Shown piece by piece: positions 41,686 to 54,015 of a DNA stretch of 64,000 bases. The DNA is from Diphasiastrum complanatum (lineage: Eukaryota; Streptophyta; Lycopodiopsida; Lycopodiales; Lycopodiaceae). Under the pieces are notes generated by a model that worked only from the letters and a program-made list of their open reading frames with translations, made no database searches and was not told where the DNA came from. Every line of letters begins with the position of its first letter. Positions within the stretch are counted from its first letter, which is position 1. The stretch covers positions 27,966,845 to 28,030,844 of the forward strand of contig CM055095.1 of the NCBI GenBank assembly GCA_029204225.1. The letters run 5' to 3'. The translations under genes were made by a program, and so were the position numbers.

Positions 41686-41721
41686 TTGTGTGTGTGTGCA
41701 CGCGCACGTGCGTGTGTGTGC
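41686..41721. repeat. Alternating GT/CG/CA tract
   Basis: TGTGTGTGTGCACGCGCACG followed by TGCGTGTGTGTG: nearly pure purine-pyrimidine alternation, prone to Z-DNA. Confidence 0.85.
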
Positions 41722-42151
41722 CTATTTGTGTGTGAGAACCTCAAATTATTGTAGATTAGATTTAATGGTTATCTAAAGTAATAGATATAGAAGTTGCAAA
41801 ATTTATTATATGATATCTGGATATCTTACAATGTTTTGTGCATTTATGATTATGATGGAATAGAGCCAAACCATTATTGATGTGGGTAAAAATATAGAAC
41901 CATCATTTTAATACATGTACATGTCAAATATTTTTGTCTTTTGTCTTTGTGTCACAGATTCTCTCCAGTTAATCTTTGAAAGGCCACTCAAGATAGCAAA
42001 TTTAAAGAGGTCAAGATAGATTTTGTGAGTAGAGTCAAACTAATTGTGCAAGAGAGTATATATTTCAAAAAACTGGTATTTCTTTTTTTCAAATAGTCTT
42101 TTTTTCAAGGGCAATGCAATTTACTACATATTTATGCGCCCACATGCATGG

Positions 42152-42166
42152 GCGCACACACACGCG

Positions 42167-42204
<38 letters not shown>
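42152..42204. repeat. (CA)n/(CG)n alternating tract
   Basis: About 53 bases of unbroken purine-pyrimidine alternation with a central (CG)n block and a long CA run. It is the second Z-DNA-prone tract within 500 bp. Confidence 0.9.
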
Positions 42205-42205
<1 letters not shown>

Positions 42206-45200
42206 TTATCCACTCATTTACATATGTATAATGTAGTGTCGTCACTTCTAAGCACTAGATCATTTTCAATCTAGCTCGTATAATTAAAGTACTACCTTAA
42301 TGTTTCACATTCTTTCAATGCAACCTTTTTCTTTTCTTTTTTTATTTCCAATATCCTAAAGTAGTTTGAAAATTTTTATACATACTACTTGCGACAACAA
42401 TCTAATAGGTAAAAATTATATTTCTATTTGTTCTATCACATCATAGAATAAAGTATTCATCATAAGAATATCATGATAAGATTCAATACAAAAAGAAAAC
42501 CATCATGATAAGTCTTAAATGTTTCTTTGCCCCAAAGTTTTATGATTCATGTATATACTATTTGAAATCAAGTGTACATGTCATGGCATGTACTAGGTGA
42601 ATGCATATTAAGAATATGACAAGTCTAATCCACCACTATGTAAGGTTTTGTTTGGTTCCATTCCATTTCTTTTTCCGACCAAGTACACTTTTCAATTTTT
42701 GATGTTTAAAGATAATTTCTCTTTAAAGAAAAATGATGTCATATGTATCAAAATTGATTTTATGAAGCATTCTCATATAAGACAATAGAAATTAGTTTCT
42801 TTTCTCATTCCCATTCTTTCTTCAATCTTTTGAAGAATTGAAAAGCTTTACACTTCCAAGCGTGGAGTTTCATAATAATCTTAACTTTTTCTTGTATGTC
42901 AAGTAATCTATAGAATCTAAAGTGTTTTTAATCATATATGAAATATATTGACCATATATTTTCATGATCATTTCTTATCATAAATGATCAAGTATTCACC
43001 TTCAAATGTTTCTCTTTAAGAAAAATAAGGTGATGTACTCCTAATTTGTTGCAATGGTATACTTGAAGCACTCAATCATTTTAAAAAGCTAGCCATAACA
43101 TCACATGGACACCACTTATTTGTTGGTGACAAATAATTGATGTGCATACAAAAACTCTTTTATGAACGTGACAATTATAAATGCATAAACAAATATGAAA
43201 GTGATGCACCTGACTTGGTTGTTAGTTGTCGTATATACCTAATAAGACAATCTATGTAGTTAATGGTACATAAGAAGAAATAGCCATAGTCCATTGTACA
43301 TGTCCATGTCAAATTGATTCGACTCACTATCCATAAATTTATTGATGTCACATCTAACTTTATGAAATTTTCTTCTCAACTTATATGGTTTAAAAGTATA
43401 TAAGTTTTGACTCATTTGAATAGTAAAAGATGTACCTTCAAGATGCTAGTTATAAGTTATTATATTATATAGATGCTTCAAATTGGAAATCATGCACTAC
43501 ACTTAATGCTTACAAGTTTTTATAACACAACTATTCAAACTGATCTCGGTGTACCTTTGATGAAGTAGAATGGGTAGTAGGACTGATATAAGCACTATTA
43601 TGTAGTTCTAAATTTGATTTCATTTATTCTAGAAAATTTGACAATAGATCAATTCAACAAGAAATGAAGTTCCTTTTATATTTTTTCTTTAAAACAAGAA
43701 AAATTTTCAGCTGTACAAAATATGTATGTATCTTTCTATTTCTAGAAATATTAGTCTATGCAAATAGCAAAATGAAATATTGGAACTAGTTATTCTACCT
43801 TTTGTTGAAAATCTAGTTGATGATATTCATTTATATCATAAATCTAGAAAGAGAATAATAATCGCCTAACTAAACTCGATAATTATCACTATATAGAGTA
43901 GTGTAGCAGTGCTAGTAAAATGTATATGTAGTATGCACATTATTATCTTTAATCTTTCAATCGTGAAATCAAAGAGCACTCATAGAATTGTGTCACTAAG
44001 CTTAGAGATCTTCATCACGAGCTTATCTCTCAAAAGTACACATTTGGATTGCACATAGCTTGAGATTTATTTAAATGAACTTAGAAAAAAAAAAACCAAT
44101 TAAGTATAAAAGCTTAATGATAATACAAGAATTTTCTCTCTCTATTTTTTTCTCTCTCGAATTCATTCTCTCTGTTACAATATCGCAAGACATCATTCTC
44201 TTCGAAGTTGATGTTTAACTTCCATCTTTTAGAAAGAATTTGACTAAAAACTCTTCACAAAAAAGGCCAAAGATTCGCAACATAGTATGCAATTATATAC
44301 AAAAAAAAATTGTTCACTAAATTCCACTTTTTATTAAAATAGTCAATCAGTTCTCTTAAAAAATACATGACAATTTATAAAAGAAGTCACTATGTTGCTG
44401 ATATTCAACTTTTTATTCAAAAATCACATTGTAATGACCACTTGCAACTTCTACAAAAAGCTTGTTATGCATTTCATATTTTATATGAGGTTGATGATTA
44501 TAGAATCAAGCATCCATCAATTTCAATTTTGAACATATTCTCAAAACCTAAAATTAGTACCTTCATAACAAATATGCTTTCCACTATAACCACTTCAACA
44601 TTGAGTTCATATAGTAGATATAACAAAAATCAATATAGGAAGTGAATATTATAAACTTTAGTCATATTGATAACTTAGTTGGTGGAGAGAAACAAACTAT
44701 TTTCTAGCTAGGAATTGAGCCAATTGGAAGAACTTATTTATAAGATCTCACCTTATATATGTGTGAATGATTTTATATTGTTAGTTCTAAATATTTATAA
44801 GATGCATGATGAATTATTGAACTATTAGAAAAATAATATATTGTTTTAGTCAATACAAATTAAACTTTTTGGCCTAACATTCTGATAAAGAGTTTTAAAA
44901 AAAAAATTGAATGTATATGAGCTAATAAAAAGACCTCTCGGAGAGAATTAAATCCTTGATTTTTTTTTTTATCAATTTCATTATCAACAAAGACACAACA
45001 TTCTCCATCTAGGGTTTTTTTAGTCACTATTAATATGGAAATGGATTATCAATTTTTAAGCATAAAAGATATTATTGAGTTATGATTAAGTTCAAATGTT
45101 TGCCATCAAACTTCAATAATCAATTGATATCATCATTTCATTACTGGTAGATTTTATTTTCATGTCATTAAAAAGTCTAATTACACATGTAAAAAAGTTA

Positions 45201-46240
45201 ATAGTGTTTAAATCAAATCATTTTTTTATTTTCATATAATAAATCTTAACAAAATTATACATTCAAGTCTTCCTATAGTCGATTAATATGCTATCTTACG
45301 AAACTTTAAAATTCTTCATAAGACATTTTGTTATACTAATTCAAATAGGTCAACTTCTATATGTATACAAATCAAATATTTTAAACCTTTTCAATTTAGC
45401 CAAAATAGTTTTGAGATTATCTTGGACGAGTTTTGTTATTCAAAAGATAATTTTAGTGTGTTTGTTTTTTTTGCCAGGGACTTTTTAATATTCATGTTGT
45501 TTCTCATTTACAATAAATGTATAAAAAATAAAATCATCTCCTATATAACTACTCATAAAGGTATTAAAGATTGTGTGAAATTCTCAAAAGCAATGATGTT
45601 GGATTTATCTCTCTCTCCCTAAATCCAATTGTTAATCTAGATTCATTCATGTTGTTGCATATTTACTCGCGTTGTTGCACAATCGACAAAAATACACAAG
45701 TATCGCAAATAGGTATATATGTGGTAGTCAAACCATTGAAGGAGTATCGAGTGTCGACTATTGACTATCAACAGAAGCCTAAATGTTCGAACAACTATCG
45801 AATCGAACATTCGAACCTTTGTCAATCTCACCTCTAGCTAATTTGACTCTAGTTCAAATCGACAATTGTCGACTATCTAATTAGCATGATATCACTCTTA
45901 ATGAAGCTAGTTACTAGCCTAAATCAATTCTATTTGAAAATGTTTTGCCTGAGAGCTTGCACCCTCTATTTTCTATCTCTTCTCTGTCTCTTGTTGTGAG
46001 ATTGTGCTAGATTGTGGATAGTGTGTTGATCTATGCATAGTTATGAGTTGTGAGTCATTTCACCCTATTTCTAAATGATTATGGATCAGATATAAAGCTT
46101 TATTTGTGTTTCATTTATGATCATGACATTCATATTGGTTATCTCTACATTTCATGCAATTTTGCAGGTGTTCCTGCCTAACATTGTGTAGAATTGTTTG
46201 TGCTATCACTTGGGTCATAGATCAATCAAATAGAATGTTT
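42205..46240. other. AT-rich region without recognisable gene
   Basis: About 4 kb of AT-rich sequence. The longest ORF (44367-44645, 92 residues) has no known motif. I see no LTR pair, zinc finger or RT motif here. Confidence 0.45.
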
Positions 46241-46259
46241 AACTATCATTTTATTTACA

Positions 46260-46271
46260 TGGTATGAGATC
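46260..46271 (+). other. Degenerate copia primer-binding site
   Basis: TTTACATGGTATGAGATC resembles an LTR end in CA followed by TGGTATCAGAGC with two changes. The following 700 bp have a leader-like look and reach an ATG near 47030 without a clear gag. Weak support. Confidence 0.3.
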
Positions 46272-47242
46272 TTAGGATCGAACAAAATTCATGTTATGAT
46301 TAGGTCTGGATCATGTTTGGAGGGAGCTAGTGTTCTAGCCTCTCATTCGTGAAGCTAGTCACCAATTTTGGTGTCATCCATACACATGTTTGGGAGGCAA
46401 GAAAGCTTGGAGATCTAAATTATTGTGAATTATTTGTTTTTTGGAGTTAGGATATGTTGTTCATTTGAGATCATCTAAGGTGTAGATGGCTTAACATTCC
46501 ACAAGGCAATGATTCTTGAGCTAGAGAATTTGTGAGTGATTTGATTCTAAAATATATAATTCAGAGTTTCTTCTTAAATTCAGGTTTGAATCTTTTTCTT
46601 ATTAATTTTTGGGGTACATAATTGAGTGGATGTGGATTAGAAATCTTTTCTTCAAACTTTTGTAGTTTGGTGTGACATTGTCAACATTTCTAGCAACTAA
46701 TTTTGGCATTCATGAAAAGATTGGAGTAGTATCTTTCAATATCTGATGGGATCTCTTGTTTCATGATTTAATTTGTTCATTTATGCATTCAAGACTATTA
46801 GAGAACACATGGTTGGGTTCTATTTCTTTCCATTGTGTTTTTTTCTACTTTGAGAGCAAAATTTGCCCATTTCTAGCATGCTAGTCAACTAGGTTCATGA
46901 TTGTGGTGGAAGTAAGGTGTTCAAGATTTATTTGATCTACTTTTAGGTTTGAAGAGAGTGCTAGTGTACACAAGAACAAGTCACATTCAGATATCTATCA
47001 AGAACAAGAAGGATCAAGCCTCCTCAACATGGCAAAGCAAGGGGGTTTATCATTTTTCGAGCCAAAACATCCGAGCGACGAGCTAGTTCTGAGCGATGGT
47101 GGTTGCCCACTTCCATTTTCCATCTAGGAGCATCTGTTAGAGGTAGCCCAAACACATTCATCCACCATTTATTACTGGCTTTCTAGTAGTTCAATGTGAC
47201 CTTTTTTTTCTTCACTGCCATTATCTAAATCGGCCGGATGAC

Positions 47243-48151
47243 TGTGGGGGCTGGAATACAAGGCCGCATTTCAATGGAGCCCAAAAGAATCAAGAGAAGA
47301 AGCACCTTACATGGAAGTAGCCTATGTATATAACAATCTTGTGTAATTAATGGCCCAAGCATAACATCCTGCATGTATAAGCCCATCTTGAAGAGCCCCC
47401 AATAGTTAGTTATGTTAGCTCGGCATCCTGCAAGTGTAAGTCCAACTTGTGGTGCCATTAGTCACTAGGGGGCAAGAAAACAATTTTGGCAAGTCTGAAG
47501 GTTTGAACTTAGACTTCAAAAAGTATGTAAAAGTCAAAGTCAAGCTTCTCAAAAAGGAACTTGAATTGTATTTTGAGACTTGAAATGTCTTGTCCCATAA
47601 GAAAATGTGGAAATTAAACACACAAGCTTCTATAAAAAGAAGCCCATTGTATGTAATTTTCATCCTTACTGCAAGAGAGCTAAATGCTACTATTTTGGAT
47701 CCACATATGCTTGTTATGGTGTTTGGTCATTATATATTAGCTTAACTTTGTGCTGGTTGCTATTTCTTCTAAGTTATTGCTATTTTGGCTCATAGTTAGC
47801 AGGTGTATTTTGTCTCTAAAGTGTTAGTTAGCTATTAGTGGCTAGAGAGAGAGAGAGCAGGAGGGCATGGAGCTCTAGTAGAGAAGAGAGACAAAAAGAG
47901 AGAGGGAAAGTTGTGTGTGTGTGTGTATGTGTGTGTGTGTGTGTTGGAGAGAGAGAACAGAGAGAGATAGAGTTAAATGTTAGTTCATTTTGGTTATGTT
48001 TATGGTGTAATGTTATCTTATTTGTAAGTAGAAGTAGTTGTTGCTTTTATTGTTGTGCTTGCATCTCCAAGGCTCCTAGGATAGAGCCCTACTTCCCATG
48101 CTACAAATGACTTGGAAGAAGGTGGATGAACCCCTCTTCTTCTTGACAACA
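47243..48151 (+). repeat. Probable LTR of an Athila-like gypsy element
   Basis: The block starts TGTGGGGGCTGG and ends CTTGACAACA just before a tRNA-Asp-like primer site. It contains a TATA-like TGTATATAAC near 47332 and GA and GT repeats between 47845 and 47970. No second copy exists in the window, so the left end is inferred. Confidence 0.55.
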
Positions 48152-48172
48152 TTGGCGCCATTGCCGGGTGCC
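48152..48172 (+). other. Primer-binding site, tRNA-Asp type
   Basis: TTGGCGCCATTGCCGGGTG differs at few positions from TGGCGCCGTTGCCGGGGA, the site used by plant Athila/Tat gypsy elements (complement of the tRNA-Asp 3' end). Confidence 0.75.
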
Positions 48173-50322
48173 AAATGCTTGCTAACATTCTTTGTTTTTC
48201 ACTTCTTCTATTTGCTTTTTTTGGACTGGTCACTCGTTTTAAAAGGCTAGTTTGTGAAAAAAATTTATGCATCTGTTGCTTGTAATTTGTGTGTTTTGAG
48301 CATGTGGATGTGTGGACCTACCATTAAACTAATATCTCCTCACAGAACAAAGGAAAAAAATAGCTTTCAATCTATTTTAAAGCCTGCTATGAAAGTGTCC
48401 TCCCAGAGAACTGTTTGTGTGAACATTGTAACAATCTGCCAAACAGGTTTTGCACTCCCAAAGAGGTGTTTAGAGGACCAAATATTGACATCCAGGTTTG
48501 CTTGTTTAACCACAGATCAAGCAGACCTTAGACTACAACATATCATAGGGGCAACCTTGAATCTTAAAATTTGAAAACTTTATCAAGCAAAAACCTCTAG
48601 AACACGTTTGCATTCCCTAGAGGTGCAGATCTTGATATCTAAGTTTGCTTAGCTCATATTTGGGTTATCATTACATGCTGAAACTACTGTCCAGAGAGTG
48701 AACCCAGACCGAACCCTGCTCCAGGGAACTGCCTTCAAAGTTCTGGAAGTTCTTGCCTCTATAGCCTTAACATTAGCTCATCTAGATTTGACTCCTTCAC
48801 TATTGGTAGATCTCACTGAGCTCAATATATAGTCCAGAGGGCAAACCTAGATTCCAAAATTCCATTACTATACATCAAAAACTGTGAAGATCTTGATTTT
48901 TTTCACTTTTGATCTGGCCACTGTACTTTTGAGCTCCCCCACCTACTAGGGATTAATTTCACAAGTGTTTGATCTATTATACTCAAGGGGAGTACAAACT
49001 CCATTAGATCATTTTCCAAGTGCAAGCCAAAAGTCAAATCTACACTTTTCCAGATTTGTACCAGCCTGCCAAGTGAGATTGATACATTGTCCCAAAGTGG
49101 ATTTTCTCAAGACTCACTAGAGATCTACGTTAGCCTCTTTGCAGGAGGCATTCTCCAATCAAGATAAACTTAACTTGAGACAAATGAACCCAGGCTCCCA
49201 CAAGATCAGCCTAAAAATTGCATATTCCCAAAAATACACTTTTTGACCTACAAACTTCAATTTTCAAGATCTAGGTTTGCCACTTTCATTGAGAGATCTG
49301 ATATAGATCTTAAATCCCCAAGAGGACAAACCTAGAATCCCAAGGGTGAGCCCAATCTTGCCATTTTTTACTCCTAGTTCCATCAAGTTACATTTCCAGA
49401 TTTGAATTTTCCAATTGTGTGAGCATTCCTAGTTGGTGAATCCCAAGGTGGAAAGTTGATAAGGCTTGATCAGGTCTTCATTCCCATTCTCCCTACTCAT
49501 ATTCCCCATATGTACCTTCATTTTATTCTCCTTTTTGTTCTCCAACCTGTATTCCCCACTTTTGTTTTATAGATCTACATTTCCCAGTTCACCATTTTAC
49601 ATTTCCAAGATCTGATCTACATTCCCATTCCATCTCCTTTCATTTATCTACCTTGAATTTCCAACTTTTTACATTCTCCAAATTCACATTCACAAGTCCT
49701 TGATATTCTCCAACTTATATCCTTCCTTATTTCCATCAACCATATTTCCCAATTTCATATTCTTAGTTTCAGATTTGATCTACATTCCCCAAACCCCCAT
49801 CACTTCATCAAAATTTTTCATATTCCCAAGTTCTTTCTTTTTCTAAGTCTTTAGACCCAAACTCCCAAGATCCACTCACCTTGTTCCCACATTCCCATTT
49901 TTCTCACATTCCCTTGTTCACAAATCTACATTCCCAATCACCTATCTTTTTCAGATCTTACCATCAACCACCCAAGATCTCATTCCACTTCTAATTTTTC
50001 GACCTCTATCTTTTAGATTCTCCAGGCTGATTCCCAATTCTACATTCCTAGATCACATACTCCAATTCCATCTTCCCAAACTTGTGTTTCTGCATCCCCA
50101 TATTCCCACATTCCCATTCCCAAGGCTTCAATATTAAATTCCTAGATTGAAGTAGCCTTGTTGCCTTTCCAAGCATGATACTTTTCCAAGTTACAAACTT
50201 AGAAAGTACTTTTGTTTGGATGAAACTAAGATTAGGTTGAAAGACTAGATCTAGGATCTCGAGAGAGAAAGAGAATTTGCTTGGAGATCAAGAACCATCA
50301 AAATCTCCAAAAGCAATTCGAC
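48173..50322 (+). other. Long leader of the Athila-like element
   Basis: 2.15 kb without credible ORF between primer site and gag ATG. Long leaders are normal for Athila elements. The last third is strongly pyrimidine-rich. Confidence 0.55.
49480..50130 (+). other. Pyrimidine-rich, G-poor tract with repeated ATTCCC
   Basis: The plus strand is dominated by T, C and A, with very few G and at least a dozen ATTCCC words at irregular spacing. It lies just before the putative gag start. Confidence 0.75.
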
Positions 50323-50484
50323 ATGGTTGCCAATAATCCAAATCCCCAAGAGAATCTAGTACCACATGAGGCACCAAGAGCCCAAAGGATTTGGCAATCA
50401 GTTAGCTTATGTCATACTAATACTAGGAGCTATCCCACATAACCGACGAGCCCCTAGACTTGATCTACCATGGTATGATGGTAC
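50323..50484 (+). pseudogene. Gypsy gag start, cut by the copia insertion
   Basis: The ATG at 50323 opens MVANNPNPQENLVPHEAPRA, typical in style for the opening of an Athila/Tat gag. The frame closes within about 45 codons, while another frame continues as RAPRLDLPWYDG, so a frameshift is likely. The copia LTR begins at 50485. The rest of this gypsy element is not found on the other side. Confidence 0.45.
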
Positions 50485-51130
50485 TGTGAAAGATTCAATT
50501 TTCATCACATTTTGCAATATTTCCATATTTGGCATATTGAGGCCAAAACTTGTTTTAGACTTAGAGGTTGACTTTTCAAAGTTCATTAGTCTAAATTTCA
50601 TTTGAATAAACACTTTTTGAAAGTGTGGAAAAGTTAGAATGCGAGTTTGAGTAGATTCAATTTGAATAGATGGGTACATTGAATCTAGACCCAAAATTAG
50701 TAGGGTTAGCATTTTGGTGGGAAAGCCAAGTGGCCAAATAGGGTTTGGACCTGTTATAAAAGGATGTAACTCGTGGAGAGAGCAATCTTCTCTCTTCTCT
50801 ATCTCATTTCATGCTTATACATGGTTCTCTTGGGTTCTACTATCCATTGGTGCACTATCTTGGTGATTGCTTGTAATTCTATGTGTAGAATGATCTATAT
50901 TTGCTATATTTGGATCCACACATGTGAAATACAGTAGCTTTTTGGTTTTGTACAGATAGCAACAGTACTTTTTCATTTCATTCAAGTTTGATCAAGTTCT
51001 ATTGGTGTTTGCATCTCATTTTATGTGTAGATGCTGATTTTTCTACATTGGTGAGATTGGTAGTGTATTTCTCTTTCTAACCAAAGATCATTCAAGTAGA
51101 TTGGATCTTAAGGATCTGAAATCTGTCACA
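50485..51130 (+). repeat. 5' LTR of the copia derivative
   Basis: 646 bp, TGTGAAAGATTC to AAATCTGTCACA, followed at once by TGGTATCAGAG. Palindrome CACACATGTG lies at 50917-50926. A TATA-like TTATAAAAGG lies near 50754. Confidence 0.92.
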
Positions 51131-51142
51131 TGGTATCAGAGT
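51131..51142 (+). other. Primer-binding site of the copia derivative
   Basis: TGGTATCAGAGT abuts the LTR end at 51130, matching initiator tRNA-Met. Confidence 0.93.
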
Positions 51143-51721
51143 TTTTTTTCAGGTTATGAAGGAGGAAATCAGATCTATCAATGATTTGGTAAAGATGTCA
51201 AGTCTAGAGCATGCTAGAGAGGATTCTACACCTAAATCGGATTTTTTGCTTTTGTAGATTGGATCTTTTGTAGATCAAAACACTAAATAGGTCAATATAC
51301 TTGATCAATTCTGATTTTTGAATTCACATACTAGATTTGGCCGATTTTTGGATCTTTGGATCAGCCCAAGTGGTGGCTTATAGATTGCATATCAAATTTT
51401 CAGCATTTGCATGTAGACTTGGAATAGTCAATTTTTTGTGATTTTGTCAAAACCTTAATGTTGATTGGATCTCTAGATAGTGAGGTTGCTGGAACTCATT
51501 TGAGTGTGTTTCAATCTTAGGAAGTGGCAAAAGTCATTAGATTGAGGACAAATCATAGGTTGATCAAGATTCCATGATTCTATGTGTTGATTTGCTTGGA
51601 TAAGTGCTAGAAGAGAATTTGTGAGATAGTTTCAAATCTTGGCGATTTCTATTGAAAGCATTTTCAAAGGAGTTCTCTGTGCATTGAAGAAGGTTGAAAG
51701 AGAAGATCAGGTCATTGCTAC
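51143..51721 (+). other. Leader of the copia derivative
   Basis: About 580 bp of leader ending at the gag ATG 51722. The last part is recognisably related to the leader at 61967-62357. Confidence 0.7.
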
Positions 51722-52935
51722 ATGGCAACCTCAATTGGAGTCATGTTGGAAGCCAATGATAGGCTTACCTCAAGTAACTATTCATTGTGGAAAGTGAGGA
51801 TGGAGTCACTTCTTGAGATGAATGATGTTTTGGATTTTGTTGTAGGTTTGTAGGAGAGACCAGCAACACAACAAGATCAAGTGAGGTATGACAAGAGGGC
51901 CAAGAAGGCTCTACACATGATAAAGATGAATGTTACCAATGAACTTCTCAAGGAAGTTGGTAAGTGCACATCATCTTTGAATCCAAGTCTACTTCTAGAG
52001 TGTTGACTCTAAGAAGGCAAATCTTTTCTTGTTTGCAAAAGAATGAAGAAAGTCCAAGTACTTTTGTTTTGAGAATGAAAGCATTGAATGATGAGTTAGC
52101 TTGCATAGATGAAAGCATTAAGGAAGGGGAGCTTATTCAGGTGATTCTTAATGGCTTGTTGGATGCTCATGCTAACATTGTTCAAAGTATTGCTATTCAA
52201 AAGACTTTGCCAAGTTTGATAGATCTTCAAGAGATCTTGATCAATGAGGAATATAGGCTTCAAGCAAGAGGTGGATCTACATCGACACTTCAAGAGGATG
52301 CTATGTTCACAAAGGGCAAACTCAAGGGCAAAACCAAAAGTAAGTGGTCTAAAGGGCAAGATCAAGTGAATGCTTCTTCAAGTGGCAAAAAGAAGGATAG
52401 ATCAAAGCTCAAGTGCTTCTATTGTGGCATCAAAGGACACTTTACAAGTGAGTGCTACAAGAAGAAGAGAGATCAAGGAGACAAGCAAGGTAATCCAACT
52501 CTTGAAGAGGATGGTTTGGATGTTCAAGATGCAAATGATGATGCTTTTGTGATGTCTACATGTATGCTTGCTAATGATGGAGATCTAGATCCTTGGTGGA
52601 TTGATAGTGGAGCAAGTTCACACATGACCTTTCACAAAGAGTACTTCACGTCTTTGTTGGCATATGGAGATGACAAGAGGGTGATCTACATGGCCAATGA
52701 TGGTGAGTGTGCAATCAAAGGGATTGGCACAATTCCTATCTCTCACTCTACAAATAGGAATGTTCATTTGGAGGATGTCTTGTTTATTCCATCTATTACC
52801 AAGAATCTACTTAGTGTGAATCAAATGCTAAGTAAAGGCCTCAAGGTGGAGTTTGATGGAGATGCTTGTTTGATCAAAAGGAAGGATGTCTTGATTGGAA
52901 AAGGTAAAAGGCAAGGGAAATTGTTTCAAACTTGA
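51722..52935 (+). pseudogene. Copia gag and protease, interrupted
   Basis: Gag opens MATSIGVMLEANDRLTSSNY and matches the intact element at 28-33 kb. A TAG interrupts it near 51851, and about 25 bases are missing near 51970, shifting the frame. From 51964 a long frame encodes the rest of gag (RVLTLRRQIFSC, LACIDESIKEG), the zinc knuckle CFYCGIKGHFTSEC and protease with an intact WWIDSGASSHM active site. A frameshift near 52900 separates it from the pre-integrase domain. Confidence 0.9.
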
Positions 52936-53167
52936 TGCTTGCGTTATTGCTAACCAAGATGGATGTGTTGCAAGGGAGCAAATTTCTATTCAAGAGGTTT
53001 GGCACAAAAGGATGGGACACCTCAACTTCAAGTCATTGGAGGTAATGGCAAGGAAGAAGGTTGTGATTGGTCTTCCAAGTTTCTTAAGTAATGTCAAGCA
53101 TGTTTGTGAGTCTTGTGCTTTGTCTAAGTCACATAGACTACCTGATACTAGATCTATGGCAAGATGA
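52895..53167 (+). pseudogene. Copia pre-integrase zinc domain
   Basis: The frame contains VWHKRMGHLNFKSLEVMARK and CESCALSKSHRL, the HHCC zinc-binding module before the copia integrase core. It ends at DTRSMAR, where the intact element continues into the DDE core but this copy enters the spacer. The core with its three acidic residues is absent. Confidence 0.88.
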
Positions 53168-53432
53168 AGATGGAGGCTCATTCATGGAGTATCATGGTGG
53201 ATACAAGGCAACAAGGACAAAGGAGGAGGAGACATGCAAGCAAATGTCGATCACTCCCATTTATTGTTTGTTTGTTGTATTTTTCCAAAGAGTTCAGAGT
53301 TGGAAGCATGGTGGAATCATTTCATTTACATTCTATTTGATTCTTCATGTTCTAGTTACATCTTGATATGTAAAATTGATGTGAGAAATAGTGAAGCATC
53401 CCAAGTGGACACTATTCTCTATATCAACTATG
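53157..53432 (+). repeat. Spacer shared with the copia relic at 2964-3226
   Basis: Replaces integrase core and RT. Aligns with 2964-3226 from TGGCAAGATG to ATATCAACTATG with small indels. No domain is recognised. Confidence 0.75.
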
Positions 53433-53514
53433 GTTATTTCTATTCTGAGCATTACATGATCATTGGAAGGAGATCTATTCTTAGGAAGAAGATCATTCTT
53501 ATGATGGATCAAAA

Positions 53515-53738
53515 ACTATGCTAGGAGCAAGCATATTGAGATACAACATCATTTTGTGAGGGAGCAAGTCATTGCAAAGGAGGTGGAGCTTCAACATGTG
53601 TCTTCAAGGGAATGTGTAGCTGATATCTTCACCAAAGCATTGGGAAAAGACTTGTTCATGAAGCATAGGACTTCACTTGGAGTATTATCAAAGTCTATGC
53701 TAAAACTAGTTAAAGGGGAGTGTGAAAGATTCAACTAG
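53515..53738 (+). pseudogene. Copia RNase H tail
   Basis: The final 70 residues of the polyprotein are encoded: RSKHIEIQHHFVREQVIAK, ELQHVSSRECVADIFTKAL and LGVLSKSMLKLVKGE. The catalytic part of RNase H is missing. Unlike the intact element, the frame here runs through the PPT and 18 bases into the LTR before stopping. Confidence 0.88.
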
Positions 53739-54015
53739 TTTCATCACATTTTGCAATATTTCCATATTTGGCATATTGAGGCCAAAACTTGTTTTAGACT
53801 TAGAGGTTGACTTTTCAAAGTTCATTAGTCTAAATTTCATTTGAATAAACACTTTTTGAAAGTGTGGGAAAGTTAGAATGCAAGTTTAAGTTGATTTAAT
53901 TTGAATAGTTGGGTACATTGAATCTAGACCCAAAATTAGTAGGGTTAGCATTTTGGTGAGAAAGCCAAGTGGCCAAATAGGGTTTGGACCTGTTATAAAA
54001 GGATGTAACTCGTGG
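53721..54015 (+). repeat. Truncated 3' LTR of the copia derivative
   Basis: Matches the first 295 bp of the 5' LTR, up to TGTAACTCGTGGA, then unrelated sequence begins. The missing 350 bp indicate a deletion or a later insertion at 54016. Confidence 0.9.

Larger units (their letters stand above)
50485..54015 (+). mobile_element. Non-autonomous copia derivative lacking integrase core and RT
   Basis: Order: 5' LTR (50485-51130), primer site, leader, gag-protease frames, pre-integrase zinc domain, spacer (53157-53432), RNase H tail, PPT and a 3' LTR cut after 295 bp. The spacer also occurs at 2964-3226. Gag carries a stop and a deletion, so the copy cannot make its own proteins. Confidence 0.88.
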
